20,495 nt of DNA, taken from positions 1-20,495 of the forward strand of contig CAYGJN010000041.1 in the NCBI GenBank assembly GCA_964350135.1, in the 5' to 3' direction. Source of the DNA: CAYGJN01 sp964350135 (GTDB taxonomy: Bacteria > Bdellovibrionota > Bacteriovoracia > Bacteriovoracales > Bacteriovoracaceae). The translations under genes and the position numbers were made by a program. Each line of letters opens with the position of its first letter. The first letter of the stretch is position 1. Shown in pieces: positions 1 to 5,911 of the stretch. The notes below the pieces were generated by a model that saw nothing but the letters and a program-made list of their open reading frames with translations, did no database searches and was not told the origin of the DNA.

Positions 1-81
1 TATTTTGAACAGCCATTTTACTCCGCTCTTCATAAAGAAGTTGTGAAGCAAATTTGTAAGAACTCTAAAGCATATTTTTAA
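1..81 (+). CDS. C-terminal tail of an unidentified protein (partial)
   Basis: Frame 1 is open from the window edge and ends at TAA 79-81, giving a 26-residue tail that begins YFEQPFYSAL and ends in KAYF. The start lies outside the window. A 13-bp perfect inverted repeat followed by a T run begins at the stop codon, which is what one expects after a real plus-strand gene. The tail is too short to assign a family. It converges on the minus-strand array to its right. Confidence 0.55.
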   Translation, partial: YFEQPFYSALHKEVVKQICKNSKAYF

Positions 82-136
82 AACGGTTCGTCTACGTATT
101 CGCACGAGTGTTATAGATGCTGGACGAACCGTTTTT
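80..136 (+). terminator. Long-stem hairpin terminator, possibly bidirectional
   Basis: AAAACGGTTCGTC at 80-92 is perfectly inverted as GACGAACCGTTTT at 123-135, with one more T. The 13-bp stem encloses about 30 nt and starts on the stop codon of the preceding gene. The A and T runs at the stem base make it usable from either strand, so it could also stop the minus-strand array. A third copy of the stem sequence lies at 169-177. Confidence 0.6.
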
Positions 137-185
137 CAGTTGAGTGATTTTAGACACTTATAAGATTTGGTTCGTCCTAGAAAAA

Positions 186-282
186 TGGTGGAGGTGGTGT
201 AAGCCTAATAACTAAATGAAATTGTTGATATAAAAGTCAAAGTAACTACAAAGTACTACAATACCTTAAATTTTTAGCTTAA
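186..282 (-). repeat. Intergenic cassette repeat, copy A
   Basis: It contains the 11-mer TGGAGGTGGTG (189-199), then AAGCCTAATAAC, then AGTAACTACAAAGTACTACAA about 40 nt later, and ends with TTAGCTTAA inside the 3' end of the adjacent gene. Copy B (1919-2050) has the same blocks in the same order. The repeat supplies the last codons and stop (Leu-Ser-stop) of the minus-strand gene next to it. Unlike B and C it has no promoter to its left, consistent with being the last repeat of the array. Confidence 0.7.
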
Positions 283-621
283 TTTTGTGCCTTGGTGAAA
301 CACCATTTTCCACGATGAATTATCATTTAACCAAATTGAATTTCGAAAGGATTTTCTTCCCAAAGATTCAGTTTTATAAAAAACTTGTATAACATTATCA
401 GCAATCTCTCTAAGCTCAAAATCATACGACTTCACTTCATATGCTTCTTCATTAGGAAGTCGGTTTAGTATATCATTTTTAGTATATGAGTTTCCCGATG
501 TTCCGATTTCAAAAAAATCATCCGAAAGAAGCACATTTAACTTTTCTGCATCTGTTCTAACTTCATTTTTATGAAGTTCAGTTTCTAACTTAATAATTGT
601 ATTTTTTAATTCTTCGTTCAT
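274..621 (-). CDS. NTF2/SnoaL-like (DUF4440-type) small protein
   Basis: This 115-residue protein has the layout of DUF4440/SnoaL-like NTF2-fold proteins: an N-terminal helix (residues about 3-27), an LLSDDFFEIG segment, a middle helix (NDILNRLP), and strands ending in SSWKMVFHQGTKLS. Members of this fold bind small molecules or act as isomerases or hydrolases; no substrate can be named. The W-K-x-V-x-H-x-G-T ending is typical of the family. The ATG at 621 has no Shine-Dalgarno, but a TTGTTG-17-TAATAT promoter ends 7 nt before it, so leaderless translation is likely. The gene ends Leu-Ser-stop within the shared repeat, as the GNAT gene does. It is probably cytoplasmic, having no signal peptide. 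Confidence 0.75.
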   Translation of the reverse strand: MNEELKNTIIKLETELHKNEVRTDAEKLNVLLSDDFFEIGTSGNSYTKNDILNRLPNEEAYEVKSYDFELREIADNVIQVFYKTESLGRKSFRNSIWLNDNSSWKMVFHQGTKLS

Positions 622-627
622 CGAAAA

Positions 628-656
628 ATATTAACAAGAAAGATATGACTCAACAA
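628..656 (-). promoter_or_regulatory. Promoter of the NTF2-like gene, predicted leaderless
   Basis: Read on the minus strand, TTGTTG (656-651) and TAATAT (633-628) are 17 bp apart. The A of the start codon is at 621, seven bases past the -10 box, where transcription would begin. The same arrangement is seen before the S41-peptidase gene. This is inferred from the sequence only. Confidence 0.6.
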
Positions 657-714
657 GTTGTGGCAATGGAGGTGGTGATTATACATTTAAGTATTTTAAA
701 ATATTACTATATTA
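628..714 (-). repeat. Intergenic cassette repeat, copy C (diverged)
   Basis: TGGAGGTGGTG occurs at 667-677, next to ATGACTCAACAAGTTG, which matches ATGACTCATCAAGTCG in copy B. The distal part (ATTACTATATTACTT) is only a weak counterpart of the TAACTAC/TTACTAC block in A and B. It separates the NTF2-like and S41 genes and holds the promoter of the former. Confidence 0.6.
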
Positions 715-1911
715 CTTAAATAGTCCTTCGAAATTTATAGCATCCATTCCAGGCTTGGTAATTACATCTGGCTGAAGTCCAATCTTATCAATATTACGAT
801 TATCATTATAAGCGTTGTATTTTGAGGCGATTCCAATATTGATTTTAGATTGAGGCAAAATCAAGGTTGATACATTCCCAAAATGGTACTTACCAGCTGT
901 ATTCTCTCCGTAAAATTTTGCATTCGGGTGCTTAGCTAGAGCCTCTAATGAACTTTCGCCGCTAGATCCACATTCTCGATCTGCAAGTATAATAATTTTA
1001 CCTTTATACATATTATCACCAAAAGGTATTGATTCTTGATCCCATGTATAGACTCGCTCTTTGGGAAGTTTGCCACTTATAGACGATTCAAAAAGCTTAT
1101 CCCTCTCAGCTAGATAATCAACTACATAGGATGGAACAGTCTCTTTTCTAAGTTCATAGTTAAGCTTAGCAATATTGAAGTTATTTTTAGATAGAGCGAT
1201 AGTTTCGGGACTTAGGTTCTCAATCGTTTTATCCCAACCAGGTGTGACTTCTCTGTCTTGTAAAAGTTCAGCTAGTTTGAATCCAAAAGTATCGTCGCCT
1301 CCTCTATTCCCTCTTAAATCAATGATCACTTCATCAAATTTCAATATTGTTTTTACTTTCTCAATGAAGCCATTCCAAACTGGATCTTTTGAATTTGGGA
1401 AACTTATTATTGATATGAACCCTACCGTTCTTCCATTAATTTTTTGCGGACCTACAAACCAAGTTTTAGTATTTGATTTGTAATAATTAGCTTTATAGTT
1501 TTTTCCAACTCGGCCAATTCTTTTAAGCCATTCACTTTGTTTTCCACAAAGCTTCCCTCTAGCTCGAACTGTAAGGTGTCCATCTGGAATTTCCCAAAGA
1601 GCATCACCAACTATTTTGCAAAATTCATTCTCAGTTAACTTTATATTTTTTTTGATATCTTCTAAACGCTTGAACATCGTTTGAATTAAATTATTTGAGA
1701 TATAATTACGAGCTCCATAACCGTTATCCAAAGCATAAATAAGCAAGTCTATATCTTTTTTAATATCATCCGACTCTAGCTGCGACTTTGGTTTCCTGTA
1801 GAAATCTTCTTTTTTGAATACTAAATCATCGGGAGAAAATGAATGTTCATCTCTTTTCCAGGTCGAACATGAAGTTAGAAATACCAAGCAAACTAAAAAT
1901 ATAATTCTCAT
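712..1911 (-). CDS. S41-family peptidase, lipoprotein
   Basis: From the ATG at 1911 the protein is 399 residues. It opens with a lipoprotein signal (MRIIFLVCLVFLTSCS; lipobox Cys at residue 15), so it should be lipidated and act in the periplasm. S41 (C-terminal-processing/tricorn-type) features follow: a DGHLTV segment near 111-116, VGFISIISF near 164-171, VIIDLRGNRGG near 195-205, and ECGSSGES near 313-318 with the expected nucleophile Ser, then YGENTAGKYHFG. Lys versus other general-base choices cannot be settled by eye. No PDZ domain is evident. The open frame extends 12 codons upstream to 1947, but the signal peptide and a promoter ending 8 nt upstream favour 1911 and leaderless translation. 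The peptide substrate is unknown. Confidence 0.85.
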   Translation of the reverse strand: MRIIFLVCLVFLTSCSTWKRDEHSFSPDDLVFKKEDFYRKPKSQLESDDIKKDIDLLIYALDNGYGARNYISNNLIQTMFKRLEDIKKNIKLTENEFCKIVGDALWEIPDGHLTVRARGKLCGKQSEWLKRIGRVGKNYKANYYKSNTKTWFVGPQKINGRTVGFISIISFPNSKDPVWNGFIEKVKTILKFDEVIIDLRGNRGGDDTFGFKLAELLQDREVTPGWDKTIENLSPETIALSKNNFNIAKLNYELRKETVPSYVVDYLAERDKLFESSISGKLPKERVYTWDQESIPFGDNMYKGKIIILADRECGSSGESSLEALAKHPNAKFYGENTAGKYHFGNVSTLILPQSKINIGIASKYNAYNDNRNIDKIGLQPDVITKPGMDAINFEGLFK

Positions 1912-1918
1912 AAGATTG

Positions 1919-1947
1919 ATATTACATAACAACCTATGACTCATCAA
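1919..1947 (-). promoter_or_regulatory. Promoter of the S41 peptidase gene, predicted leaderless
   Basis: On the minus strand TTGATG (1947-1942) and TAATAT (1924-1919) are separated by exactly 17 bp. The start codon A at 1911 is 8 bases past the -10 box. It lies inside repeat copy B and matches the promoter in copy C in sequence, spacing and distance to the ATG. Confidence 0.6.
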
Positions 1948-2050
1948 GTCGTTGTAATGGAGGTGGTGGAAGCCTCATAACATAAGGAAATTATTCGTTG
2001 AATTTTGAAAGTAACTACAGATTACTACAAATGGATTTTTTTTAGCTTAA
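1919..2050 (-). repeat. Intergenic cassette repeat, copy B
   Basis: This is the most complete copy. In gene direction it holds TTAAGCTAA (end of the GNAT gene), the block GTAGTAATCTGTAGTTAC, GTTATGAGGCTTCCACCACC with the 11-mer complement of 1958-1968, an ACAAC/GTTGT plus GACT/AGTC stem, and the promoter of the next gene. Copy A shares the first part and copy C the last part. Confidence 0.7.
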
Positions 2051-2500
2051 AAGTTTCTTCATTTGAAAGTTGCCCTCGCCTTCTGAAATCTTAACAAAGC
2101 CATTTCTTTCATAAAAGCTTATGGCCCTTTTATTATTCTTTCTGACGTTGAGGTAATATTCATCTAAATTAAATTCAGATTTTACACGCCCTTCTGTATG
2201 ACTCAAGAGTGCCTGAGCACAACCTTTTCCTCTATAACTTTCTTCAATTAAAACCCAACATAGCCAAAGTGACATATTCTCTTTTCTTAATTGAAGAGCT
2301 GCGTGTCCTATTACCTTTTGGTTATATTTCAATAGATATGAAGTTGTAGGGTTTCCAAGTTCAAAAAAATTCAACCAATCATTTTTATCAAATGGAACCT
2401 TTGCGGATGGATTTACCATCTGCATTTCTTCATTCGATTTTAAAGTATTTTCAAAAAAACTTAGATCTCGCACAATGTTTTCTACAAACTCATAATTCAT
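2042..2500 (-). CDS. GNAT-family N-acetyltransferase
   Basis: The protein has 152 residues and a GNAT fold. Motif A with the acetyl-CoA pyrophosphate loop is visible as LIEESYRGKGCAQALL (about 87-102; R-G-K-G-C-A), followed by LNVRKNNKRAISFYERNGFVKISE (about 117-140), the usual strand-5/helix-4 segment. A preceding VIGHAALQL strand completes the core. It should transfer an acetyl group from acetyl-CoA to an amine; the acceptor is unknown. A -10-like TATGAT lies 11 nt upstream (2512-2517) with GTGATG as a weak -35, giving at most a very short leader. It ends Leu-Ser-stop inside repeat copy B. Cytoplasmic. Confidence 0.88.
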   Translation of the reverse strand: MNYEFVENIVRDLSFFENTLKSNEEMQMVNPSAKVPFDKNDWLNFFELGNPTTSYLLKYNQKVIGHAALQLRKENMSLWLCWVLIEESYRGKGCAQALLSHTEGRVKSEFNLDEYYLNVRKNNKRAISFYERNGFVKISEGEGNFQMKKLLS

Positions 2501-2511
2501 TATAAAAATGT

Positions 2512-2609
2512 ATCATACGAGATCATTGGACGTCATCACAGATCACTGGAGATCATCGAAGTGGTGGAGGTGGTGGGAATCTTTCTTCCCGCTCGTAACC
2601 TCCAGTTAC
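2512..2609 (-). repeat. Intergenic cassette repeat, copy D
   Basis: GTGGTGGAGGTGGT (2561-2574) repeats exactly at 2862-2875 (copy E) and overlaps the 11-mer of the other copies. About 20 nt on lies GTAACCTCCAGTTAC (2595-2609), a 5-bp-stem hairpin in the place of the GTAACTACAGATTAC block of copy B. The flank at 2521-2560 is made of ten-base near-repeats (GATCATTGGA, GATCACTGGA, GATCATCGAA). Confidence 0.6.
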
Positions 2610-2876
2610 TCGCCCCAGAGACGGGGCCGTTCACTAAATCAAACTTCCTGTTTGATTTGCTCTATCAAAATACTCCCTCATCAGTCGCATTTTGACAAAG
2701 CCGCTCTCTCTTTTCGATTCCCACCTTCACTAAACCACAATGAAGCAAATGGGAGCAAGGCTTGGCCCCAAGTCGAGTGAGAACGAAGGAGTTTATATAA
2801 AAATAAATGACTGAGTTTGAATCGAAGATTTGGGGCCAATGCTTGCCCCATTTCATTCATTGTGGTGGAGGTGGTA
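2561..2876 (-). other. Gene-free, highly structured unit of the cassette array
   Basis: The 301-bp stretch between copies D and E has no convincing gene but contains consecutive inverted repeats: GGGAA/TTCCC (2575-2590), GTAAC/GTTAC (2595-2609), GCCCC/GGGGC (2612-2627), AAATCAAAC/GTTTGATTT (2636-2658, perfect 9-bp stem and 5-nt loop), CAAAAT/ATTTTG (about 2666-2694), and a long one with arms 2735-2774 and 2827-2865 (34 of 40 positions pair, 52-nt loop) ending directly at the copy E repeat. It occupies the position of a gene unit, so it could be a noncoding-RNA cassette, a recombination structure or a decayed or inserted repeat. Short open frames here on both strands look spurious. Confidence 0.6.
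2862..2876 (-). repeat. Intergenic cassette repeat, copy E (right end of array)
   Basis: GTGGTGGAGGTGGT is identical to the 14-mer of copy D, 301 bp away. Only this core is recognisable. The sequence beyond 2880 has no clear TAACTAC block, so this is probably the right end of the array. Confidence 0.5.
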
Positions 2877-3065
2877 GACTTCATCCCCGCCACTATCAAC
2901 TGTAAAATTTCAATGGATAACTATAAAGACGATTAACCGACTACGCGCGTAGGCTTTTAATAATTATGTCAACTCACCTGTTTAAGGGAACGTTTGAGCA
3001 GCTCAAAATAATGACAAAAATTCCGATCAGTTACCTAGAAAATCCAAGGACATTGAGGATCAAAA
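2877..3065. other. Junction between cassette array and mobile-element-like region
   Basis: This 189-nt spacer has no convincing gene. A perfect GC-rich palindrome, CTACGCGCGTAG, lies at 2941-2952 in otherwise AT-rich DNA. A TATAAA at about 2923 could be a -10 box, but no matching -35 is clear. A Shine-Dalgarno (GAGGA, about 3055-3059) precedes the next gene. A 55-codon frame from 2967 has no ribosome site and overlaps that gene, so it was not called. Confidence 0.35.
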
Positions 3066-3449
3066 ATGGCAAAAAAATCAAAGAAAGCAGTAACATTAAA
3101 TTCACTAGAAGAACTTTATACATATCTTTATGACTGGGCCCAAAACAATGAAAATGTTGAGAATATAAAAGGCAGAGAAAACTGTCTAAATCAAAACATA
3201 ACCTTTCCTTTTAACTATGAAATGAAGATGGTGGTATTCTCCCTTCATGCTGACACAACTAAAGCTGCTGTAAACAGATTTCTTGATGTGGCTGAAGGCC
3301 AAAGAATACTAAGCACTTGCTTTGAAGTTGGAAAAACTAAAAAGGGTGATAGATTAGCACTAAGGGTTTATCAGTCTAATAATAAAGAAAAATCAATTAG
3401 CGGGTGGTATTGTTACGATTCAGCGCAAATAGATAAGAGTGCTGCATGA
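3066..3449 (+). CDS. Protein of unknown function, coupled to the next gene
   Basis: I do not recognise a family for this 127-residue protein. It has a basic N-terminus (AKKSKK), a helix SLEELYTYLYDWAQNNENV (about 13-31), a likely beta segment YEMKMVVFSLHAD, and a helix TKAAVNRFLDVAEGQ (about 71-85). There is no signal peptide or membrane segment. GAGGA sits 6 nt before the ATG. Its TGA overlaps the ATG of the following gene as ATGA, so the two are probably translated together and may act together. The N-terminal half weakly resembles the 120-residue protein at 12867-13229 (E-E-x4-L-x2-W-x2-N, later S/A-D-T-x-K). Confidence 0.7.
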   Translation: MAKKSKKAVTLNSLEELYTYLYDWAQNNENVENIKGRENCLNQNITFPFNYEMKMVVFSLHADTTKAAVNRFLDVAEGQRILSTCFEVGKTKKGDRLALRVYQSNNKEKSISGWYCYDSAQIDKSAA

Positions 3450-4951
3450 GCTCAAATCTGGCTCAAAAACTCCCCATAGAAGAAGAGAGTTTTAAAACTC
3501 TTGAAGAGTACATCATAAGTGATGCCGAGAGACTTAATAAGCAATATGGTGTCGACACTCCTGATGCAATTTATGCTTTAAAAAAATTAGTTATAGTTGG
3601 AAAAAATACGAAATATTCAGAAAAAATAAGTCAACTGGAAATAGACCAACCTCCTGTTTATAGCCTTTCATTTGATGATACATTTAATATCCCTAAGGAA
3701 GTAATTAAGTCTTCTGAACTCCACAAGTTAAAGGATGTGGTTCTTAATACTTTGAAGTCAAATAATATTGATCAAGTTCTCGATGATAAAAATAGGCTGC
3801 AATCTATAATTGAGGACCACAAATTTGTTACTGCTTACGATCCAAAAGAGACCCAAAAATCAACTATAAAAAATATTAAAGAAGCCCAATCAAAGAAGCA
3901 AACGAACCTAGTTTTAACAGGCATCGCGCCTATTAGGACCAATGGAGAGCCAAACACTGAAATCATTTTTCGTAAGGTTCAATCTGAACTACAGAAGTTT
4001 AATCTGAACCTTGAGTTTCCAAATGACATGGATGAAGAAGAGGTTTCTAGAATCAGAGAAGGCTTCCTTGAAGTTAGAAATCAGATAATCGATTATTGGT
4101 ACAACAACGGAATTTCAGACTTAACTCCAGTACTAAAAATTATTGAAAATACAGAGCTTCTATCTAAAGAAGATGGGAAATTAATACTTTCACTTGAGAA
4201 GCAAACAAATCCAAATGTTTATCAGAGTCACTTTAGTGACACACGCCTATTCTCAACAGGAGGGTTTCATTCCTTATTTACTTTCTTAATCGAACATATA
4301 TCAAAGTTTCAAGCTGCAGAAGCACAAAATACTTCTTCGTATTTAGAGAGTGATCTGAAAGATAACTTTGAAAACTACAAAACCCTTTATTCTTATTTTG
4401 AAGGCGAAGATAATAACTTTAACACAACCTCTTTTTACTTCTATACCATCCTCTTAAAAGACCATAGTTTATTACAAAGAATTGTAAGCCTTGGAGAAGA
4501 GACAATCTCTAAGAAAATTGAACTACAAAAATCGCTAGTAGCGAGAGTAAATGAATTCTTATCAAAACAATATAACGATGTTCTTTCTAACAAGTACCTT
4601 CATTTCATATTTGAAGAAGCTAAGGATAGAGCAACCAAGAGAGCAAGAGCCATACGAGAATTCGTTCATACAGAGAATTTTCAAAGAGTCGCATTTCTTG
4701 GTAAGGACTATAAATTTGGTCAAAAACAGTCACTCATAATAGAAGCTCTTTTTGAGCACTTTAAAAACTCTTCCGGAAATGAAGGCCTAACAAAGGACAC
4801 TCTATTATCACTGGCTGAGTCTAAGTCTAAAAAGGCCAATATGAGGGAGCTTTTTAGAAGTAATGGCCGGCCCCATCCCATATGGGGAACTATCTTGAAG
4901 TATGATAAAGAGCTTCAGACCTATAAACTTGATCTATTGAATTACGTTTAA
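3446..4951 (+). CDS. Unknown 501-residue protein with possible C-terminal winged helix
   Basis: It starts by ATGA overlap with the preceding gene. I do not recognise the main body, which is largely helical and charged: residues about 1-150 are Lys/Glu rich, about 155-400 carry many aromatic-rich helices, and about 395-420 has a basic stretch AKDRATKRARAIREFVHTENF. The last about 75 residues (FGQKQSLIIEALFEHFKN through KELQTYKLDLL) read like a winged-helix DNA-binding domain: a helix with Q-x-x-I-I-x-x-L, a helix LTKDTLLSLAES, then MRELFR...HPIWGTIL and a Y-x-L wing. The domain call is by eye and tentative. The position at the left end of the element, ahead of the ParB-like gene, would fit a DNA-processing or regulatory role, but no function can be assigned. 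Confidence 0.75.
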   Translation: MSSNLAQKLPIEEESFKTLEEYIISDAERLNKQYGVDTPDAIYALKKLVIVGKNTKYSEKISQLEIDQPPVYSLSFDDTFNIPKEVIKSSELHKLKDVVLNTLKSNNIDQVLDDKNRLQSIIEDHKFVTAYDPKETQKSTIKNIKEAQSKKQTNLVLTGIAPIRTNGEPNTEIIFRKVQSELQKFNLNLEFPNDMDEEEVSRIREGFLEVRNQIIDYWYNNGISDLTPVLKIIENTELLSKEDGKLILSLEKQTNPNVYQSHFSDTRLFSTGGFHSLFTFLIEHISKFQAAEAQNTSSYLESDLKDNFENYKTLYSYFEGEDNNFNTTSFYFYTILLKDHSLLQRIVSLGEETISKKIELQKSLVARVNEFLSKQYNDVLSNKYLHFIFEEAKDRATKRARAIREFVHTENFQRVAFLGKDYKFGQKQSLIIEALFEHFKNSSGNEGLTKDTLLSLAESKSKKANMRELFRSNGRPHPIWGTILKYDKELQTYKLDLLNYV

Positions 4952-4957
4952 TTACCT

Positions 4958-4969
4958 GAGAATAATCCC
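4958..4969. promoter_or_regulatory. Degenerate copy of the GGGAATATTCCC palindrome
   Basis: GAGAATAATCCC matches the palindrome at 10 of 12 positions and is followed by CAAAATA, as is the perfect copy at 6936-6951. It lies 6 nt after the stop of the 501-residue gene and 200 nt before the ParB-like gene. Confidence 0.35.
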
Positions 4970-4995
4970 AAAATATCAAATATTGTAGCTCCTAA

Positions 4996-5017
4996 CCCAT
5001 TAATATTGTGGGCTTTT
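4996..5017 (+). terminator. Weak terminator after the 501-residue gene
   Basis: CCCA (4996-4999) can pair with TGGG (5009-5012) around TTAATATTG, and the stem is followed by CTTTTT. The stem is short, so this is only a plausible terminator. Confidence 0.4.
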
Positions 5018-5073
5018 TCCCAATTATGGAGTTTTCAAAGACTTAGCTCTTTCTTCGCCCCATCTCTGTCCTC

Positions 5074-5167
5074 CCCAGAATCTGATTATGGGTTCAAGGA
5101 GTGAGATTAGATTAATTTAACTCTCATTTAGAAGCTTTTTCACTCCCCGCTTTTAGATGAGAAAGGG
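5074..5167 (+). promoter_or_regulatory. Structured leader of the ParB-like gene
   Basis: Three inverted repeats occur in this leader: CCCAGAATCTGATTATGGG (5074-5092; CCCA/TGGG and AAT/ATT pairing), GGAGTGA (5098-5104) with TCACTCC (5140-5146), and CCCC..TTT/AAA..GGGG at about 5143-5167. The last would cover the AGGGG ribosome site of the ParB-like gene and could control its translation. The first could be an operator for the same protein. Both ideas are inference. Confidence 0.35.
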
Positions 5168-5175
5168 GCTCCACC

Positions 5176-5910
5176 ATGAGCACAAAGAAAGAAGAACTGA
5201 GGGAGATTGAGATCAAGGATCTATTAGGCCTTGAAGAACTTGAAGGTAAGTTTAAATTTAAGCTTCGAGATGAAATCAAAGATGAGGTTATCTCTGATTA
5301 CCAAGAAATTTATGAAGACGGCGAGAATGAATTACCACCAATAGTCGTCTTCAAAAGAAATGATGGGAAGTTTTTAGTCGCAGATGGAAAGATTAGAGTT
5401 GAAGCCTCTAAGTGGGCCAACAAAAACACAATCAAAGCGATTATTAAAGATGGTTCAAACGAAGAGATCATTCTTGAAGCTATTAATCGAAACATTGTTC
5501 AGGGCCAATCCTTAACACATAAAGAGAAAAGAAGATGTGTTAAGAAAGTACTTGATTTAGATTGGTCTAAAAACAAATCTGATAGAGAAATTGCTCGTTT
5601 TTGTAACGTTTCAAACCATCTGATTAGATCTGTTAAAGAAAATGTAGCTACTAATAAAAAATATGTTCAAAGAAGTGATACTAAAAACTATACTTCTGAG
5701 CAATTATCAAACAATCCTGAAGCTTGTGTAGAGTACATTAGTATTTATTCTGATCTTTTTAAGTATCTTCTGGATGCCTATCTCGTAATCTTAAATGATC
5801 AAAGCACAAACTATGAATTGTCTGTTGAGTTAACGCAAAAACTGCAAAACATTCTAGATGTTCATTACAGCAAATTAAACATTACAACTTTAAACAAAAA
5901 GGGAGCTTAA
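5176..5910 (+). CDS. ParB-like DNA-binding protein (ParB N-domain plus HTH)
   Basis: The 244-residue protein has a ParB/sulfiredoxin-type N-terminal domain at about 12-110: LPPIVVFKRNDGKFLVADGK then R74 and EASKWAN, with the G-x-x-R-x-x-A signature, then EEIILEAINRNIVQGQSLTHKEK. A helix-turn-helix follows at about 129-157 (KSDREIARFCNVSNHLIRSVKEN). The C-terminal 80 residues may dimerise. Such proteins bind palindromic sites and act in plasmid or phage partition, or as global repressors (KorB, StrR-type). No ParA is present, so a regulatory role or a methylation-linked role is more likely than partition. AGGGG precedes the ATG. The stop is 1 nt from the methyltransferase start, so the two form an operon. 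Confidence 0.8.
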   Translation: MSTKKEELREIEIKDLLGLEELEGKFKFKLRDEIKDEVISDYQEIYEDGENELPPIVVFKRNDGKFLVADGKIRVEASKWANKNTIKAIIKDGSNEEIILEAINRNIVQGQSLTHKEKRRCVKKVLDLDWSKNKSDREIARFCNVSNHLIRSVKENVATNKKYVQRSDTKNYTSEQLSNNPEACVEYISIYSDLFKYLLDAYLVILNDQSTNYELSVELTQKLQNILDVHYSKLNITTLNKKGA

Positions 5911-5911
5911 G

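Noticed and set aside
188..2876. CRISPR array
   Set aside because: The repeated 11-mers are 300 to 1300 bp apart and enclose genes; there are no regular spacers and no cas genes.
150..2880. Standard integron attC sites
   Set aside because: The array looks cassette-like, but no paired RYYYAAC and GTTRRRY core sites could be found at the repeats (nearest are GTTATGAGGC and GTTATTAGGC), and no integron integrase is in the window.
2508..2899. Short open frames on both strands between the GNAT gene and the element
   Set aside because: They overlap each other and the inverted repeats, lack ribosome sites, and have improbable compositions. They are by-products of a structured noncoding stretch.
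2967..3134. A 55-codon frame beginning MSTHLFKGTF
   Set aside because: It has no Shine-Dalgarno, overlaps the start of the 3066 gene in another frame, and ends inside it.
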